DNA of 46,792 bases from an uncultured Erysipelotrichaceae bacterium (GCA_902764545.1 CACWWC010000013.1:1-46792), one strand, 5' to 3'. Numbered from the stretch's first letter, positions 1-8,211 are shown. Notes: a model not told the origin generated them from the sequence alone. Numbers and translations are program-made.

Positions 1-222
1 TTTAAATAAAATTTTACTATATCCTTCTTCAACTTTAAAATCAAACTTTACATTTTCGCCGTTTGCTTTATATTTTAAACACTCTGAAAAAATTTTTTTT
101 AATTCTTCTGTACTACAATCATTAATATTTAGTTCTATAACCTTTTCGAAATTAAATTCTAAAATATCAATATTATCTTTGTTTTTTAAATATACAATAA
201 TTTCTTTATTTTCCTGCTTCAT
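1..222 (-). CDS. Small partner protein of the PHP-ATPase, truncated at window edge
   Basis: An open frame of 74 codons runs off the left edge of the window. It starts at ATG 220-222, inside the last codons of the PHP-ATPase gene (17-bp overlap), so the two are surely co-translated. The visible part is charged and rich in Lys, Glu, Asn and Ile: it begins MKQENKEIIVYLKNKDNIDI, followed by an amphipathic stretch with Cys at about 36 and 48. I recognise no domain. The overlap suggests a functional partner of the ATPase, but no function can be given from this fragment. Confidence 0.7.
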   Translation of the reverse strand, partial: MKQENKEIIVYLKNKDNIDILEFNFEKVIELNINDCSTEELKKIFSECLKYKANGENVKFDFKVEEGYSKILFK

Positions 223-2329
223 AAACAAAACTCCTCTCTTCAAAAGCTTCTTCTCCACCCTCTAAAATATTCAAACTTTCCTCTTTCCAATCTAATATAT
301 TATTCTCATTATCAATATCTATTAATTTATTTGTAAAAGGATTTCCTAAATAAGTATTATATATACCATTATTATGTGTTCTTAATATTGACAAATATGG
401 TAGGGTTCTAACCGCAATATTAGCATTGTGTGTTGCAATTACAATTCTTTTTCTGGCATTTGCTAGCTTATTTAATATCGGAACAATAGTACTACTTATA
501 TATTGATTTCCAAGACTTAATTCTGGTTCATCTAATATATAATTATCAGCATCCTGATTTAATTTTAGATTAAGAAGTAACATAGACTTTTCGCCTTGTG
601 ATGGTTTATATACATCCCCAGATTCAATTCCAACATATTTTGTTACCCCAACAAATTCTAATCCATCTTTTATTATTACATCTAATGTTTTTAATTCTTC
701 TATTTTTTGTATTAATACATCATTATAAATATTTTCTTTACATATCTCTAATATCTTCTTTATTTCTCTTAAATCTGTTATTTTATTTGTACTAAACTCG
801 GAAGCCACTGATTTTTCTCCATTAGAATCTAATAATTTAAATTTTGTATATTTATATATATTACCTTTATCAACCAAATTTCCTAAATATTTTTCTTTAA
901 CAATATCGGTTGTGTTATTTAAATAATCTAATACAATATCTATATTTTCTTTTAAACAAAGTCTATTCTTTATAAATTTAGATATACCAGTTTCACTAGG
1001 AACTGATTTTGACTGTGAATGCATAGCAGTTATATTTTTTATTTTATCAATAGAATAATTAACTAAATCTGTTGAGTATTTATCAATCCATGCATTTTTT
1101 TTAAATGTGCTTTGATTTACTTCTATTTTTGTTAGTAAATCCTTTAGTTGAGTAAACTCTAAATCACTTAATCCATAATTACTATTATCACTATTTATAT
1201 ATTCTATAAAGTCATCAATTTTCTTTAATCTATCTGTTTCTTTATTATATATTTTTTTATCAATTGCATCCAAATTCAACAAGTCACAAATTTTAAGTGA
1301 TTTCTTATTTTCATTATTATCTTTAGTTTCATACCATTCAATATAATCCTTTAATGAAGTTGGATCAACATCATTCCAAGAATATATATATTCAAATGCA
1401 TCTTTTACTTTTTCATTATAAATTTTTGTATCATTTATAAAGTAATCATCCCTATTTATTAATTTATCAAATTCACTATCTTTTTCATTTCCATAATATG
1501 TTACTACGTCCATATTCTTATTTATCATTGATTGTTCTAATGATTTTAACATTTCAGTTTTTCCTGTTCCTTTATCCCCAAAAATTATATTTATATCTTC
1601 ATATAGTTCAATTGATAAACTAACTGAATTATGGGGTTTCATATTGAACTTTTCTTTATTTTTTTTATTTAATAAGGTTGTAATTATAGTTGGTTCTTTT
1701 TTAGAAAGTAATAAGAATTGATTAAATGAATCAACATCTAATTTTAAATTAGAGAAATTACATTCTTTATATTTATTCCAATCTTGAACATCAGAACCAA
1801 TAATAACGTTATTATTAAAAGTAGCAAATATTCCCAATGTTTTATAATTACTTGGCTCTTTAAAAATTCTTGTTTCATCTATTCCTGATTTTTCAATATC
1901 AAGTATTATATCATCATTAATCACTGGCTTCTTTTTGTAATAATGACATATGTAAATACAATTTAATTTTTTAGTTTTCTCTCCTAAAGTTTTAATATCA
2001 ATACTATAATCATCTGCTTTATCTTTAGGCATATCAAAAATTTTACTAAACTCCTCTTTGTTTTTAGGATCACATATAACTATCATATGTCCATCTTTAG
2101 GTTTTTGTTTAATGTCTAATTCAATTCCTGGCCATACCATTGTTGTTTCTTTCACACTTTCGCTAAATTCATTATATTGGTTCAAGTCAAAATAATTATG
2201 ATTAGTTATTGCTACTATTTTGATTTCTAAATCTTTCATATACTTTAAAAAATCTTCTACAGTTACATTTCGATTTATTCCATCAGATTTTTTTGTCTTA
2301 ATTGTATGACAGTGCAAATCTATTTTCAT
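206..2329 (-). CDS. PHP-domain plus ABC/AAA-type ATPase (TrlF-like), candidate defence protein
   Basis: A 707-residue two-part protein. Residues 1-190 look like a PHP metal-dependent phosphoesterase: HCHT at 6-9, HN at 44-45, a His at about 129 and a GSD at 178-180 as likely metal ligands. Residues 240-650 form an SMC/ABC-like ATPase: Walker A GDKGTGKT at 251-258, a helical middle, signature SQGEKS at 577-582, Walker B YILDEPE at 597-603 and an ATHN switch at 632-635. PHP-ABC fusions of this kind (TrlF family) are found in bacterial conflict systems, so a nucleic-acid-triggered phosphoesterase is a reasonable inference; the substrate is unknown. A GGAGGA ribosome site lies just upstream, and an extended -10 (TGATATAAT, 2411-2419) may drive it. 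A small gene overlaps its 3' end. Confidence 0.82.
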   Translation of the reverse strand: MKIDLHCHTIKTKKSDGINRNVTVEDFLKYMKDLEIKIVAITNHNYFDLNQYNEFSESVKETTMVWPGIELDIKQKPKDGHMIVICDPKNKEEFSKIFDMPKDKADDYSIDIKTLGEKTKKLNCIYICHYYKKKPVINDDIILDIEKSGIDETRIFKEPSNYKTLGIFATFNNNVIIGSDVQDWNKYKECNFSNLKLDVDSFNQFLLLSKKEPTIITTLLNKKNKEKFNMKPHNSVSLSIELYEDINIIFGDKGTGKTEMLKSLEQSMINKNMDVVTYYGNEKDSEFDKLINRDDYFINDTKIYNEKVKDAFEYIYSWNDVDPTSLKDYIEWYETKDNNENKKSLKICDLLNLDAIDKKIYNKETDRLKKIDDFIEYINSDNSNYGLSDLEFTQLKDLLTKIEVNQSTFKKNAWIDKYSTDLVNYSIDKIKNITAMHSQSKSVPSETGISKFIKNRLCLKENIDIVLDYLNNTTDIVKEKYLGNLVDKGNIYKYTKFKLLDSNGEKSVASEFSTNKITDLREIKKILEICKENIYNDVLIQKIEELKTLDVIIKDGLEFVGVTKYVGIESGDVYKPSQGEKSMLLLNLKLNQDADNYILDEPELSLGNQYISSTIVPILNKLANARKRIVIATHNANIAVRTLPYLSILRTHNNGIYNTYLGNPFTNKLIDIDNENNILDWKEESLNILEGGEEAFEERSFVYEAGK

Positions 2330-2443
2330 TTACTTCCTCCTACTAAAAAAGCCAATACAAAAACTTATAAAATATAAGCCTGTACTAGCGCTTCCTTTAT
2401 ATATATATCAATTATATCACAAATTCTTTTAATTTTATTATAT

Positions 2444-2508
2444 AAATGACACAGTGACGCATTGTTTATGGGTACCCTACATGCATTTATAGTGTCATAG
2501 TGTCATTT
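2444..2508. other. Imperfect inverted repeat between the PHP-ATPase and murG
   Basis: AAATGACAC (2444-2452) is matched by GTGTCATTT (2500-2508), with further partial matches inward and a GGGTACCC palindrome (2470-2477) between them. It lies directly downstream of the murG stop. It could form a long stem in RNA or act as a protein site. No U-tract follows, so it is not a standard terminator. Confidence 0.45.
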
Positions 2509-2509
2509 G

Positions 2510-3571
2510 TTATTTATTATTTTGTAATTCTATTATTCTATTTACAATATTTTTAATATTACCTATTTCTTTCTGATTTTTCATATTTTCTTTCATTGTA
2601 TTACTATTTTTGTATGTATTTTTTATTTGCTCTAGTAAATTATCTTTTATTTTTTCATCTTCTAATATATTACAATAGCCTTTTGATTTAAAGTATTTAG
2701 CATTTTCTATTTGATCTCCTCTACTTTGACTTAATGGTAATGGTATTAATAGCATTGGTAGATTAAGTGATAGAAATTCAAATATTGAGTTAGCTCCTGC
2801 TCTTGATATTACCATGTCTGCAACCTTAAAAATATGTTTTAAATCATCTTTTACAAATTCAAATTGTATGTAATTATCTCTTTTTATATTTTTATTTACT
2901 GAATTTTTTCCACATATATGTATAACATTAAATTCTTTTAATATTTCATCTATATTATCCCATATTGCTTCATTTATACTTCTTGCTCCAAGGCTACCAC
3001 CCATAACCAATATTGTAGGCTTGTTATTATTTATATTGCATATTTTTTTACCTTTTTCTTTATTTCCAGTTTTTATTTCTTCTCTCACTAGTGCTCCTAC
3101 ATATTCTCCTTTTTCTTTAAATTTATTATTTTTATCTTCAAATGTTAAGAATATTTTTTTACAGAATGGAGATGCTAGTTTGTTTGCAAGGCCTGCTGAT
3201 AAATCTGATTCGTGTGCTACTACTGGTATATTATTTAGTTTTGCTCCTATTACTACTGGAAGTGATACAAATCCGCCTTTTGAAAAAACTATATTTGGTT
3301 CGATCTTCTTTATTATTCTTTTTGATTCAATTACTCCATTAATAACTCTAAATGGATCTTTAAAATTTTCTATTGAAAAATATCGTCTAAGTTTTCCTGT
3401 AGAAATTTCATGATATTTTACATTCTTTAGTTCTTTTATTATTTCTTTTTCCATTCCATTTTTTGAACCAATATAATGTACTTCATACCCTAGTTCAATA
3501 AAATGTGGAATAAGTGCAAGATTAAGAGATATGTGTCCTGCAGTACCTCCACCAGTAAATATAATTTTCAT
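2510..3571 (-). CDS. murG: UDP-GlcNAc:lipid I N-acetylglucosaminyltransferase MurG
   Basis: MurG adds GlcNAc to lipid I at the inner face of the membrane, making lipid II for peptidoglycan. The N-terminal Rossmann half carries the TGGGTAGHI loop at residues 6-14. The C-terminal half has the GGSLGA nucleotide-binding loop and the SRAGANSIFE block that binds UDP-GlcNAc, and the length (353 residues) is typical. I chose ATG 3571, preceded by AGGTGATTGG; an upstream in-frame start at 3613 would add 14 unconserved residues without a ribosome site. It is not in a dcw-type wall cluster here: its neighbours are accessory genes and its coding strand has the same A-rich skew as they do. It may be a second or displaced murG copy. 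Confidence 0.9.
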   Translation of the reverse strand: MKIIFTGGGTAGHISLNLALIPHFIELGYEVHYIGSKNGMEKEIIKELKNVKYHEISTGKLRRYFSIENFKDPFRVINGVIESKRIIKKIEPNIVFSKGGFVSLPVVIGAKLNNIPVVAHESDLSAGLANKLASPFCKKIFLTFEDKNNKFKEKGEYVGALVREEIKTGNKEKGKKICNINNNKPTILVMGGSLGARSINEAIWDNIDEILKEFNVIHICGKNSVNKNIKRDNYIQFEFVKDDLKHIFKVADMVISRAGANSIFEFLSLNLPMLLIPLPLSQSRGDQIENAKYFKSKGYCNILEDEKIKDNLLEQIKNTYKNSNTMKENMKNQKEIGNIKNIVNRIIELQNNK

Positions 3572-3627
3572 CCAATCACCTATATTTCTTCTATTTAATA
3601 CATCATCACACATATTTATAGTGTATT

Positions 3628-4176
3628 TTATTCAAATATTATTTTTTCATTCTCATCAATGAATATTGCTTGATTATTTGTTAAATATATATCATTATTA
3701 GAATTAATTACTCCATTAGGTATTCCTTTATCACAATGAACATCTAATATATTTTCAATAAATCCAAGTCCATCCTTATATTTTCCACTAGCACAAACAC
3801 TACCAGCACTAACTCCAATATAAATACCACCATTTTCTATATATTTATCTATAACTGGTTTTATATTTAATTCTTTAATTCTATCAACTAAATACTTTGT
3901 GCTTCCCCCACAAACATATATTGCATCATATTTATTAATTTCTTCTTGTGATATTAATTTATGCATATCATAAACAGTTATATTATTATCTATAATACCA
4001 CATTTAGTTAAATCATCTAAACACCCAGATAGTATTCTAACTGCATCTGGATCATTAGCAGCAGTTATTATAAATAACACTTTAGCATCTTTTACATCTA
4101 CGTTTAATAAATCTATAAATTTATTCATTATATTCTCATTATCAAAACCTGTACTTGTTAAAAGAATCTTTTTCAT
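3628..4176 (-). CDS. Peptidase S51 family (dipeptidase E-like) protein
   Basis: A class I glutamine-amidotransferase-like fold of the S51 peptidase family, which includes peptidase E (Asp-X dipeptidase) and cyanophycinase. The nucleophile elbow GVSAGS sits at residues 121-126 (Ser123 as nucleophile), and the likely His is in DVHCDKG near 147. The length (182) is a little short for PepE (about 230). It is the last gene of a four-gene operon and overlaps the previous stop by one base. A ribosome site AAGGTGA precedes it. The substrate cannot be told; with a kinase and an acetyltransferase upstream, small-molecule or peptide processing is possible. Confidence 0.75.
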   Translation of the reverse strand: MKKILLTSTGFDNENIMNKFIDLLNVDVKDAKVLFIITAANDPDAVRILSGCLDDLTKCGIIDNNITVYDMHKLISQEEINKYDAIYVCGGSTKYLVDRIKELNIKPVIDKYIENGGIYIGVSAGSVCASGKYKDGLGFIENILDVHCDKGIPNGVINSNNDIYLTNNQAIFIDENEKIIFE

Positions 4177-4637
4177 TACTTCACCTTCTTATTTTCATTT
4201 TGAACTTCAACATACATTGTTGGTATGTTTGATTTTTTAATTTCTTCCTCTATCTTTTGTTGCATATTCTTAGCATTCAAAAAATCAATATTCCTTAATT
4301 TAGTTCTTTCAAGTAATAGCTCATCATTAATATGTAGATAAACAATCAAATCACAATCTAATAAAACAGTACCAAACATTGGAGTACCTGGATTAATACT
4401 TAACTTTGTTCTAACAAGTTCATCCATCTTATTTCCTATTTCTTCAGTCCAAGGAGTTTGACATACATAATCTGTTTCTTCTTGTGTTAGTAACGGGAAT
4501 ATTTCTTCATCCATATCTAACCCCACATTAGTAGCATTTATTAATGTAGTCTTACCTGTACATGTAGTTCCTAAAACACATATTCTTTTATCTTTATTTT
4601 CTTCAAATATTTTACCTAATTCTTCTATGTTTGACAT
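4176..4637 (-). CDS. P-loop kinase-like protein
   Basis: A 153-residue protein with a Walker A loop GTTCTGKTT at residues 23-31 and a later LLDCDLIVYLHI strand that looks like the second nucleotide-binding strand of small-molecule kinases. An Arg-containing segment (ERTKLRNIDF) could be the lid. It most resembles nucleoside/nucleotide kinase-type P-loop proteins, but no specific family is certain. It sits in the middle of the operon, 13 bp after the APH-like gene, with AAAGGTGA as ribosome site, and its stop overlaps the next start (TAATG). Confidence 0.68.
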   Translation of the reverse strand: MSNIEELGKIFEENKDKRICVLGTTCTGKTTLINATNVGLDMDEEIFPLLTQEETDYVCQTPWTEEIGNKMDELVRTKLSINPGTPMFGTVLLDCDLIVYLHINDELLLERTKLRNIDFLNAKNMQQKIEEEIKKSNIPTMYVEVQNENKKVK

Positions 4638-4650
4638 TTATATTCACCTT

Positions 4651-5505
4651 TTATATACCTCTAATTTTTTCTAAACCTTCATTATACATTTCTTGTAATT
4701 CTTTTGATTTGCCACCTAATATTTGTTCGATAGGATAATACTCATCATTTAAATCAGACTTTAATACTGCATTCTCCTTATTTGGATGATTATAATAATT
4801 CAAAACTTTCAATCCAAAATTTCTTCCTAATTCCTCACTACTATTCTCAAGTAAATATATAAAATCTTTATCTCTATCAGTAATTGCAACATCACCAAAA
4901 TCTATAATTCCTGCTACTTTATTATTTTGCATTATAATATGATTACAACTTAAATCATTGTGACATAAGACTCTTACATACTTAGTTATTCTTTCATCAG
5001 ATAATATTCTTTTAAATAGATTATCTAGGTATTCTTTTGATTTGTCAGGTATTTTATCATATATCATTTTTTTTAATTCAGCATAGTCATTCTTATAATC
5101 TTCAATTACATTAAGTTCTAGATCATCTATATTAGGTAATGGTAACGAATGAAGTTCTTTTAAAAATTGAGCAATATCATTTGCAAGTTTATCTTTTTCA
5201 GACTCACTCATTTTATCATACATATCAGATGTAAGTTTATCACCCTTTATTTCTTTATAACCACATACACTATATTTTTCACTATAAAATTCTATATTAG
5301 GTATTTGTAATGTTATTTTACCTTGTAAATAGTCTAAAACTTCAATTTCTTTCTTTAAATTTAATCTTGCTTCTTCATGTTTTGACATTTTAAAAATGTA
5401 CTCTTCGTTAACTAAATAAGCAATACTATCTAACCCTTGTCCTAAAACAACAATATTTTTTACTTTAAATCCAAATTCACTTTCTATAATGCCTTTTATA
5501 TCCAT
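4651..5505 (-). CDS. Aminoglycoside phosphotransferase (APH) family kinase
   Basis: A protein-kinase-like phosphotransferase. The ATP-binding Lys is probably in the YIFKM segment near residue 39, the catalytic loop is HNDLSCNHI at 182-190 and the metal-binding IDFGD at 201-205. The length (284) and motif spacing fit the APH(2'')/Mph-like branch. Families with this fold phosphorylate aminoglycosides, macrolides or homoserine, and often other alcohols. Two bases separate it from the GNAT gene, whose last codons carry its ribosome site. The linked acetyltransferase makes drug modification an attractive guess, but many such genes in gut bacteria confer no resistance. Confidence 0.82.
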   Translation of the reverse strand: MDIKGIIESEFGFKVKNIVVLGQGLDSIAYLVNEEYIFKMSKHEEARLNLKKEIEVLDYLQGKITLQIPNIEFYSEKYSVCGYKEIKGDKLTSDMYDKMSESEKDKLANDIAQFLKELHSLPLPNIDDLELNVIEDYKNDYAELKKMIYDKIPDKSKEYLDNLFKRILSDERITKYVRVLCHNDLSCNHIIMQNNKVAGIIDFGDVAITDRDKDFIYLLENSSEELGRNFGLKVLNYYNHPNKENAVLKSDLNDEYYPIEQILGGKSKELQEMYNEGLEKIRGI

Positions 5506-5507
5506 AA

Positions 5508-5933
5508 CTACTTCCCCTCAAAATTATAAGCATACACTATTTCATCATCTGCCTTATTAATTCCACCTGACTTTTCATAACACTTACATGCAGAAACATT
5601 GCTTTTATTTGTTATTAAAAACATTTTATAACATCCAGTATTTTTTATATAATCACAAATATATGAAATTAATCCAGTACCAATACCTTTTCCTTGATAA
5701 TTAAGCATTACATCAATAGCATGAAGATAAAAGGTTTTTCTACCATCTGGTTTTAATAATATGTAACCAAAAGCAAAACCTAAAATTTTATTATTTTCTT
5801 TTGCAATAAAACCATAAGTATTAACTTCATTAACAAATTTTTTTAAATCATCTAAATTATATTCAGTATTTTCATCATCAATAAAATCTAGCATTAAATT
5901 TAAATCCTGTTCTTCTAATCTCTTATATTCCAT
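5508..5933 (-). CDS. GNAT family N-acetyltransferase, AAC(3)-I-like
   Basis: A 141-residue single GNAT domain. The acetyl-CoA pyrophosphate loop is QGKGIGTG at residues 80-87, preceded by a FYLHAIDV strand and followed by SNVSACKCYEKSG, which is typical of motif B. The overall layout resembles gentamicin 3-N-acetyltransferases (AAC(3)-I), but also many uncharacterised small-molecule GNATs. It is the first gene of the operon 5933-3628 and has a good ribosome site (AGAAGGTG) seven bases before the ATG. Upstream lies the 40-bp hairpin array that separates it from the Fic gene. Confidence 0.8.
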   Translation of the reverse strand: MEYKRLEEQDLNLMLDFIDDENTEYNLDDLKKFVNEVNTYGFIAKENNKILGFAFGYILLKPDGRKTFYLHAIDVMLNYQGKGIGTGLISYICDYIKNTGCYKMFLITNKSNVSACKCYEKSGGINKADDEIVYAYNFEGK

Positions 5934-5980
5934 TTTATAACACCTTCTATTTGTTAATTGTTTAAAGATTAAAATTTTCT

Positions 5981-6092
5981 TAAAACAAATTTTTTTGATT
6001 TTTCGTTTTATATTTTTTTATAGAACGAATTTTTTGGTTTTTTCGTTCTATAATTTTTTTTAAAACATTTTTTTGATTTTTTTCGTTTTATA
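5981..6092. repeat. Three tandem 40-bp hairpin repeats
   Basis: Units begin at exactly 5981, 6021 and 6061. Each starts TARAAC, runs through a T-rich core with GATT or GGTT, and ends CGTTYTATA, so each can fold into a hairpin with a homopolymeric loop. In units 1 and 3 the arms are TAAAAC/GTTTTA; in unit 2 they are TAGAACGAA/TTCGTTCTA. The A-to-G change in one arm is matched by a T-to-C change in the other, so pairing is preserved. The array starts three bases after the Fic stop codon, in the 3' leader of that operon. On the minus transcript the loops are A-rich and no U-tract follows, so it is not an ordinary terminator. Confidence 0.85.
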
Positions 6093-6094
6093 AA

Positions 6095-7234
6095 TTATTC
6101 TGATAAAAATATCTCTACATACTCAGAAAATACAAATATTTGATTTCTACTATATCCAGTTGTTTCTTTTATTATATTAGCAGACTTCAATTCATTTATT
6201 ACACCATTAACAGTAGATTCTGGCATTTCTAATGCTTCAGATATTTTTTTTCTTGATGAATATGGTTCATCATAAAAGTAATCTATAATTTTTTTAGCAT
6301 TATCATATTTAACTTTTAAGTCTGATATTTGAACATCTACTTTTTTAGTAAGTCCTACAACTTTTTTAAATTTTTCTTTTGCGATTTTAGCTGTTTCTAT
6401 TATTCCCTCTAAGAAAAACTTTATCCATCCAATAATATCATTTTTAACTCTAACATCATTTAATTTTTGATAATATAAGTCTCTATTTTTTTCAAAAAAG
6501 AAGGATATGTATAAACATGGATTATCTAAATATTTTTTACTTTGAAGATATAAAGGAATTAATAATCTACCAATTCTTCCATTACCATCTAAAAATGGAT
6601 GTATTGATTCAAATTGATAATGAATTATAGCTATTTTTATTAAATCTGGTGTATCTATTTCTTCATTATTAATAAATAACTCTAAATCTTTTAAGCAATC
6701 AGATAAATCTTCTACTAATGGTGGCACATAAGCTGCAGTTGATGGCATTGTTCCACCTATCCAGTTTTGTGATATTCTAAATTCTCCTGGTGTCTTTTTC
6801 TCTCCTCTGACACCATTTAATAATATTTTATGTATTTCTCTAAATAATCTGTTACATACTGGAAAACCTTCATTAATTCTAGCAATACCATAATTAGTTG
6901 CTTTAACATAATTTTGAACTTCTTCCCAATCATCTCTTTTTTCTGGATTTATATCTTGTAAATCTGATAAATCTTCTTCTATTGTTGTTCTTGTTCCTTC
7001 AATTCTACTAGATTTATTAGCTTCAATTTTTACATGCATCTTAATATATAAATCAACATTAGGAAGTAGTAATGAATAAGCATTTAATTCACCAATTTGT
7101 CTATTTGCTTCTGCAAGTAAAGAATCTAATTTTGTATCATCCCAACCCCAGTTATAATTAATATTACTTGGTAAAAATGCTTTATATCCTGTTCCTTGCT
7201 TATATTCTCCGGCTTTATATTCTTCTAACTTCAT
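6095..7234 (-). CDS. Fic family protein (class II, with inhibitory helix and C-terminal winged helix)
   Basis: Fic proteins usually transfer AMP from ATP to a hydroxyl side chain of a target protein. The catalytic motif HPFLDGNGRIGR is complete (about residues 212-223). The N-terminal inhibitory signature SxxxEG (SSRIEG, about 75-80) is present, so activity is probably self-restrained (class II). A C-terminal segment (EPYSSRKKISEALEMPEST) looks like a winged helix, as in many stand-alone Fic regulators. I chose the second of two close ATGs (7234), because the AAAGGAG site is only one base from the first. It follows the XRE gene by 18 bases and is probably co-transcribed with it. The target is unknown. 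Confidence 0.87.
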   Translation of the reverse strand: MKLEEYKAGEYKQGTGYKAFLPSNINYNWGWDDTKLDSLLAEANRQIGELNAYSLLLPNVDLYIKMHVKIEANKSSRIEGTRTTIEEDLSDLQDINPEKRDDWEEVQNYVKATNYGIARINEGFPVCNRLFREIHKILLNGVRGEKKTPGEFRISQNWIGGTMPSTAAYVPPLVEDLSDCLKDLELFINNEEIDTPDLIKIAIIHYQFESIHPFLDGNGRIGRLLIPLYLQSKKYLDNPCLYISFFFEKNRDLYYQKLNDVRVKNDIIGWIKFFLEGIIETAKIAKEKFKKVVGLTKKVDVQISDLKVKYDNAKKIIDYFYDEPYSSRKKISEALEMPESTVNGVINELKSANIIKETTGYSRNQIFVFSEYVEIFLSE

Positions 7235-7252
7235 AATCATTCTCCTTTCACT

Positions 7253-7774
7253 CTAGTTTTTCTTTGGTAATTTACTATAATCGTATTTATGTTCTGCAAA
7301 TTCTAATTCATCAAAAGCGTACTGAATATCTTCTATTGCTTTATCAATTGTATATAAGCTATCTTTATTATCTTTCATTATTTGTAAGTGTTCTATTGTA
7401 TAGAATAGTTTTTGTCTTGCATCACTTACTTTTTTTCTTTTTTCAGTATCGAAATCTAATAATTTTCTTTGAGATTCTTCATAATTTTTAATCATGTCTT
7501 TTAAATCTTTACTAGATTTATTTGCATATTTATCTTTAGAAAAATAGAAAAGCATTTCATCATAACCTGCAACTTTTAATAATTTTTGCAATGACATATC
7601 TAAAGTTTCAGCAATTTTTCGTAGATCATCAATATCTACTTTTTTTATTTTCCCATTAATTAAATCATTTAAAGTACTTCTACTTATACCAGTTAATTTA
7701 GCAAGTTCTCTTTGAGAAATACCTTTTTCAACTCTTGCAGATTCAATTAAATTTTTAAGTTCTTCTGAGTTCAT
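7253..7774 (-). CDS. XRE-family transcriptional regulator
   Basis: A 173-residue protein with an N-terminal lambda-repressor-like helix-turn-helix (about residues 8-65, core GISQRELAKLTGISRSTLND). A second helical, charged half may be for dimerisation or for binding the Fic partner. It is divergent from the mobile-element operon, and its promoter overlaps operator repeats of the form TTGTC-N10-GACAA. It is therefore the likely repressor of both directions, like phage and ICE immunity regulators. With the Fic gene right behind, the pair also has the layout of a toxin-antitoxin or regulated effector module. Confidence 0.85.
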   Translation of the reverse strand: MNSEELKNLIESARVEKGISQRELAKLTGISRSTLNDLINGKIKKVDIDDLRKIAETLDMSLQKLLKVAGYDEMLFYFSKDKYANKSSKDLKDMIKNYEESQRKLLDFDTEKRKKVSDARQKLFYTIEHLQIMKDNKDSLYTIDKAIEDIQYAFDELEFAEHKYDYSKLPKKN

Positions 7775-7814
7775 TTAATCACTTCTTTCTTCCCTTTTGT
7801 TCCTTCACAATTTA

Positions 7815-7915
7815 ATTTTAACACTTTTTTATTAATTTGTCTATATTTTCGGACAAAAAGTGTTGACATCTTTTTCGGACAATGTTATATTTAAATTGTC
7901 CTTAATATCGGACAT
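7815..7915. promoter_or_regulatory. Divergent promoters with three TCGGACA operator sites
   Basis: Rightward promoter: TTGACA at 7863-7868, a 17-base spacer and TATATT at 7886-7891. Leftward promoter: TAGACA (reverse of 7838-7843), 17 bases, TAAAAT (reverse of 7815-7820). Two full palindromes TTGTC-N10-GACAA/T lie at 7837-7856 and 7896-7915, and a half-site TCGGACAA lies at 7876-7882 inside the rightward spacer. Site 1 covers the leftward -35, the half-site covers the rightward core, and site 3 covers the rightward start region. This is the classic arrangement of a repressor-controlled switch; the XRE protein encoded to the left is the obvious candidate. Confidence 0.82.
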
Positions 7916-7937
7916 AATTATAGAAAGGAGGATTTGT

Positions 7938-8195
7938 ATGAGATTATTTAAGAAAGAATCTACTAATGATTATATAATACCTAAAGATTTATCAGTTGGT
8001 GCTATAGGTATGCTTAACTCTCTATTAGTTAAATCTAATGATGAACTTGCTAATATCGACCTCTACTCTCTTAGTAAAGATAGCAGAAAAGATGTTGCTC
8101 TAGCATTTAGAGAGTTAAGAAAAAAGAAATATATTATTTATAGTTCATTAGATGATACATATTACATTTATATATCACCAATAAAAAATATTTAG
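7938..8195 (+). CDS. Small winged-helix-like protein of the mobile element
   Basis: An 85-residue protein, first gene of the rightward operon. ATG 7938 follows AAAGGAGG at the right distance; an in-frame upstream codon would lie inside the promoter. The pattern IPKDLSVGAIGMLNSLL, then a polar helix and RELRKKKYIIY, resembles the winged-helix domain at the N-terminus of phage and plasmid replication initiators. A DNA-binding or regulatory role in replication or excision of the element is inferred. No specific family is certain. Confidence 0.65.
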   Translation: MRLFKKESTNDYIIPKDLSVGAIGMLNSLLVKSNDELANIDLYSLSKDSRKDVALAFRELRKKKYIIYSSLDDTYYIYISPIKNI

Positions 8196-8211
8196 AAAGG
8201 AGGAAAAAAAT

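Noticed and set aside
2510-3613. Longer MurG start at 3613
   Set aside because: It adds 14 residues before the conserved MKIIFTGGGTAGH and has no ribosome site, while 3571 has one.
5981-6092. CRISPR array
   Set aside because: Three short units with no variable spacers; the 8-bp remainders are A/T filler and no cas genes are near.
7860-7937. N-terminal extension of the first mobile-element gene
   Set aside because: It would be translated from inside the promoter and operators; ATG 7938 has an ideal ribosome site.
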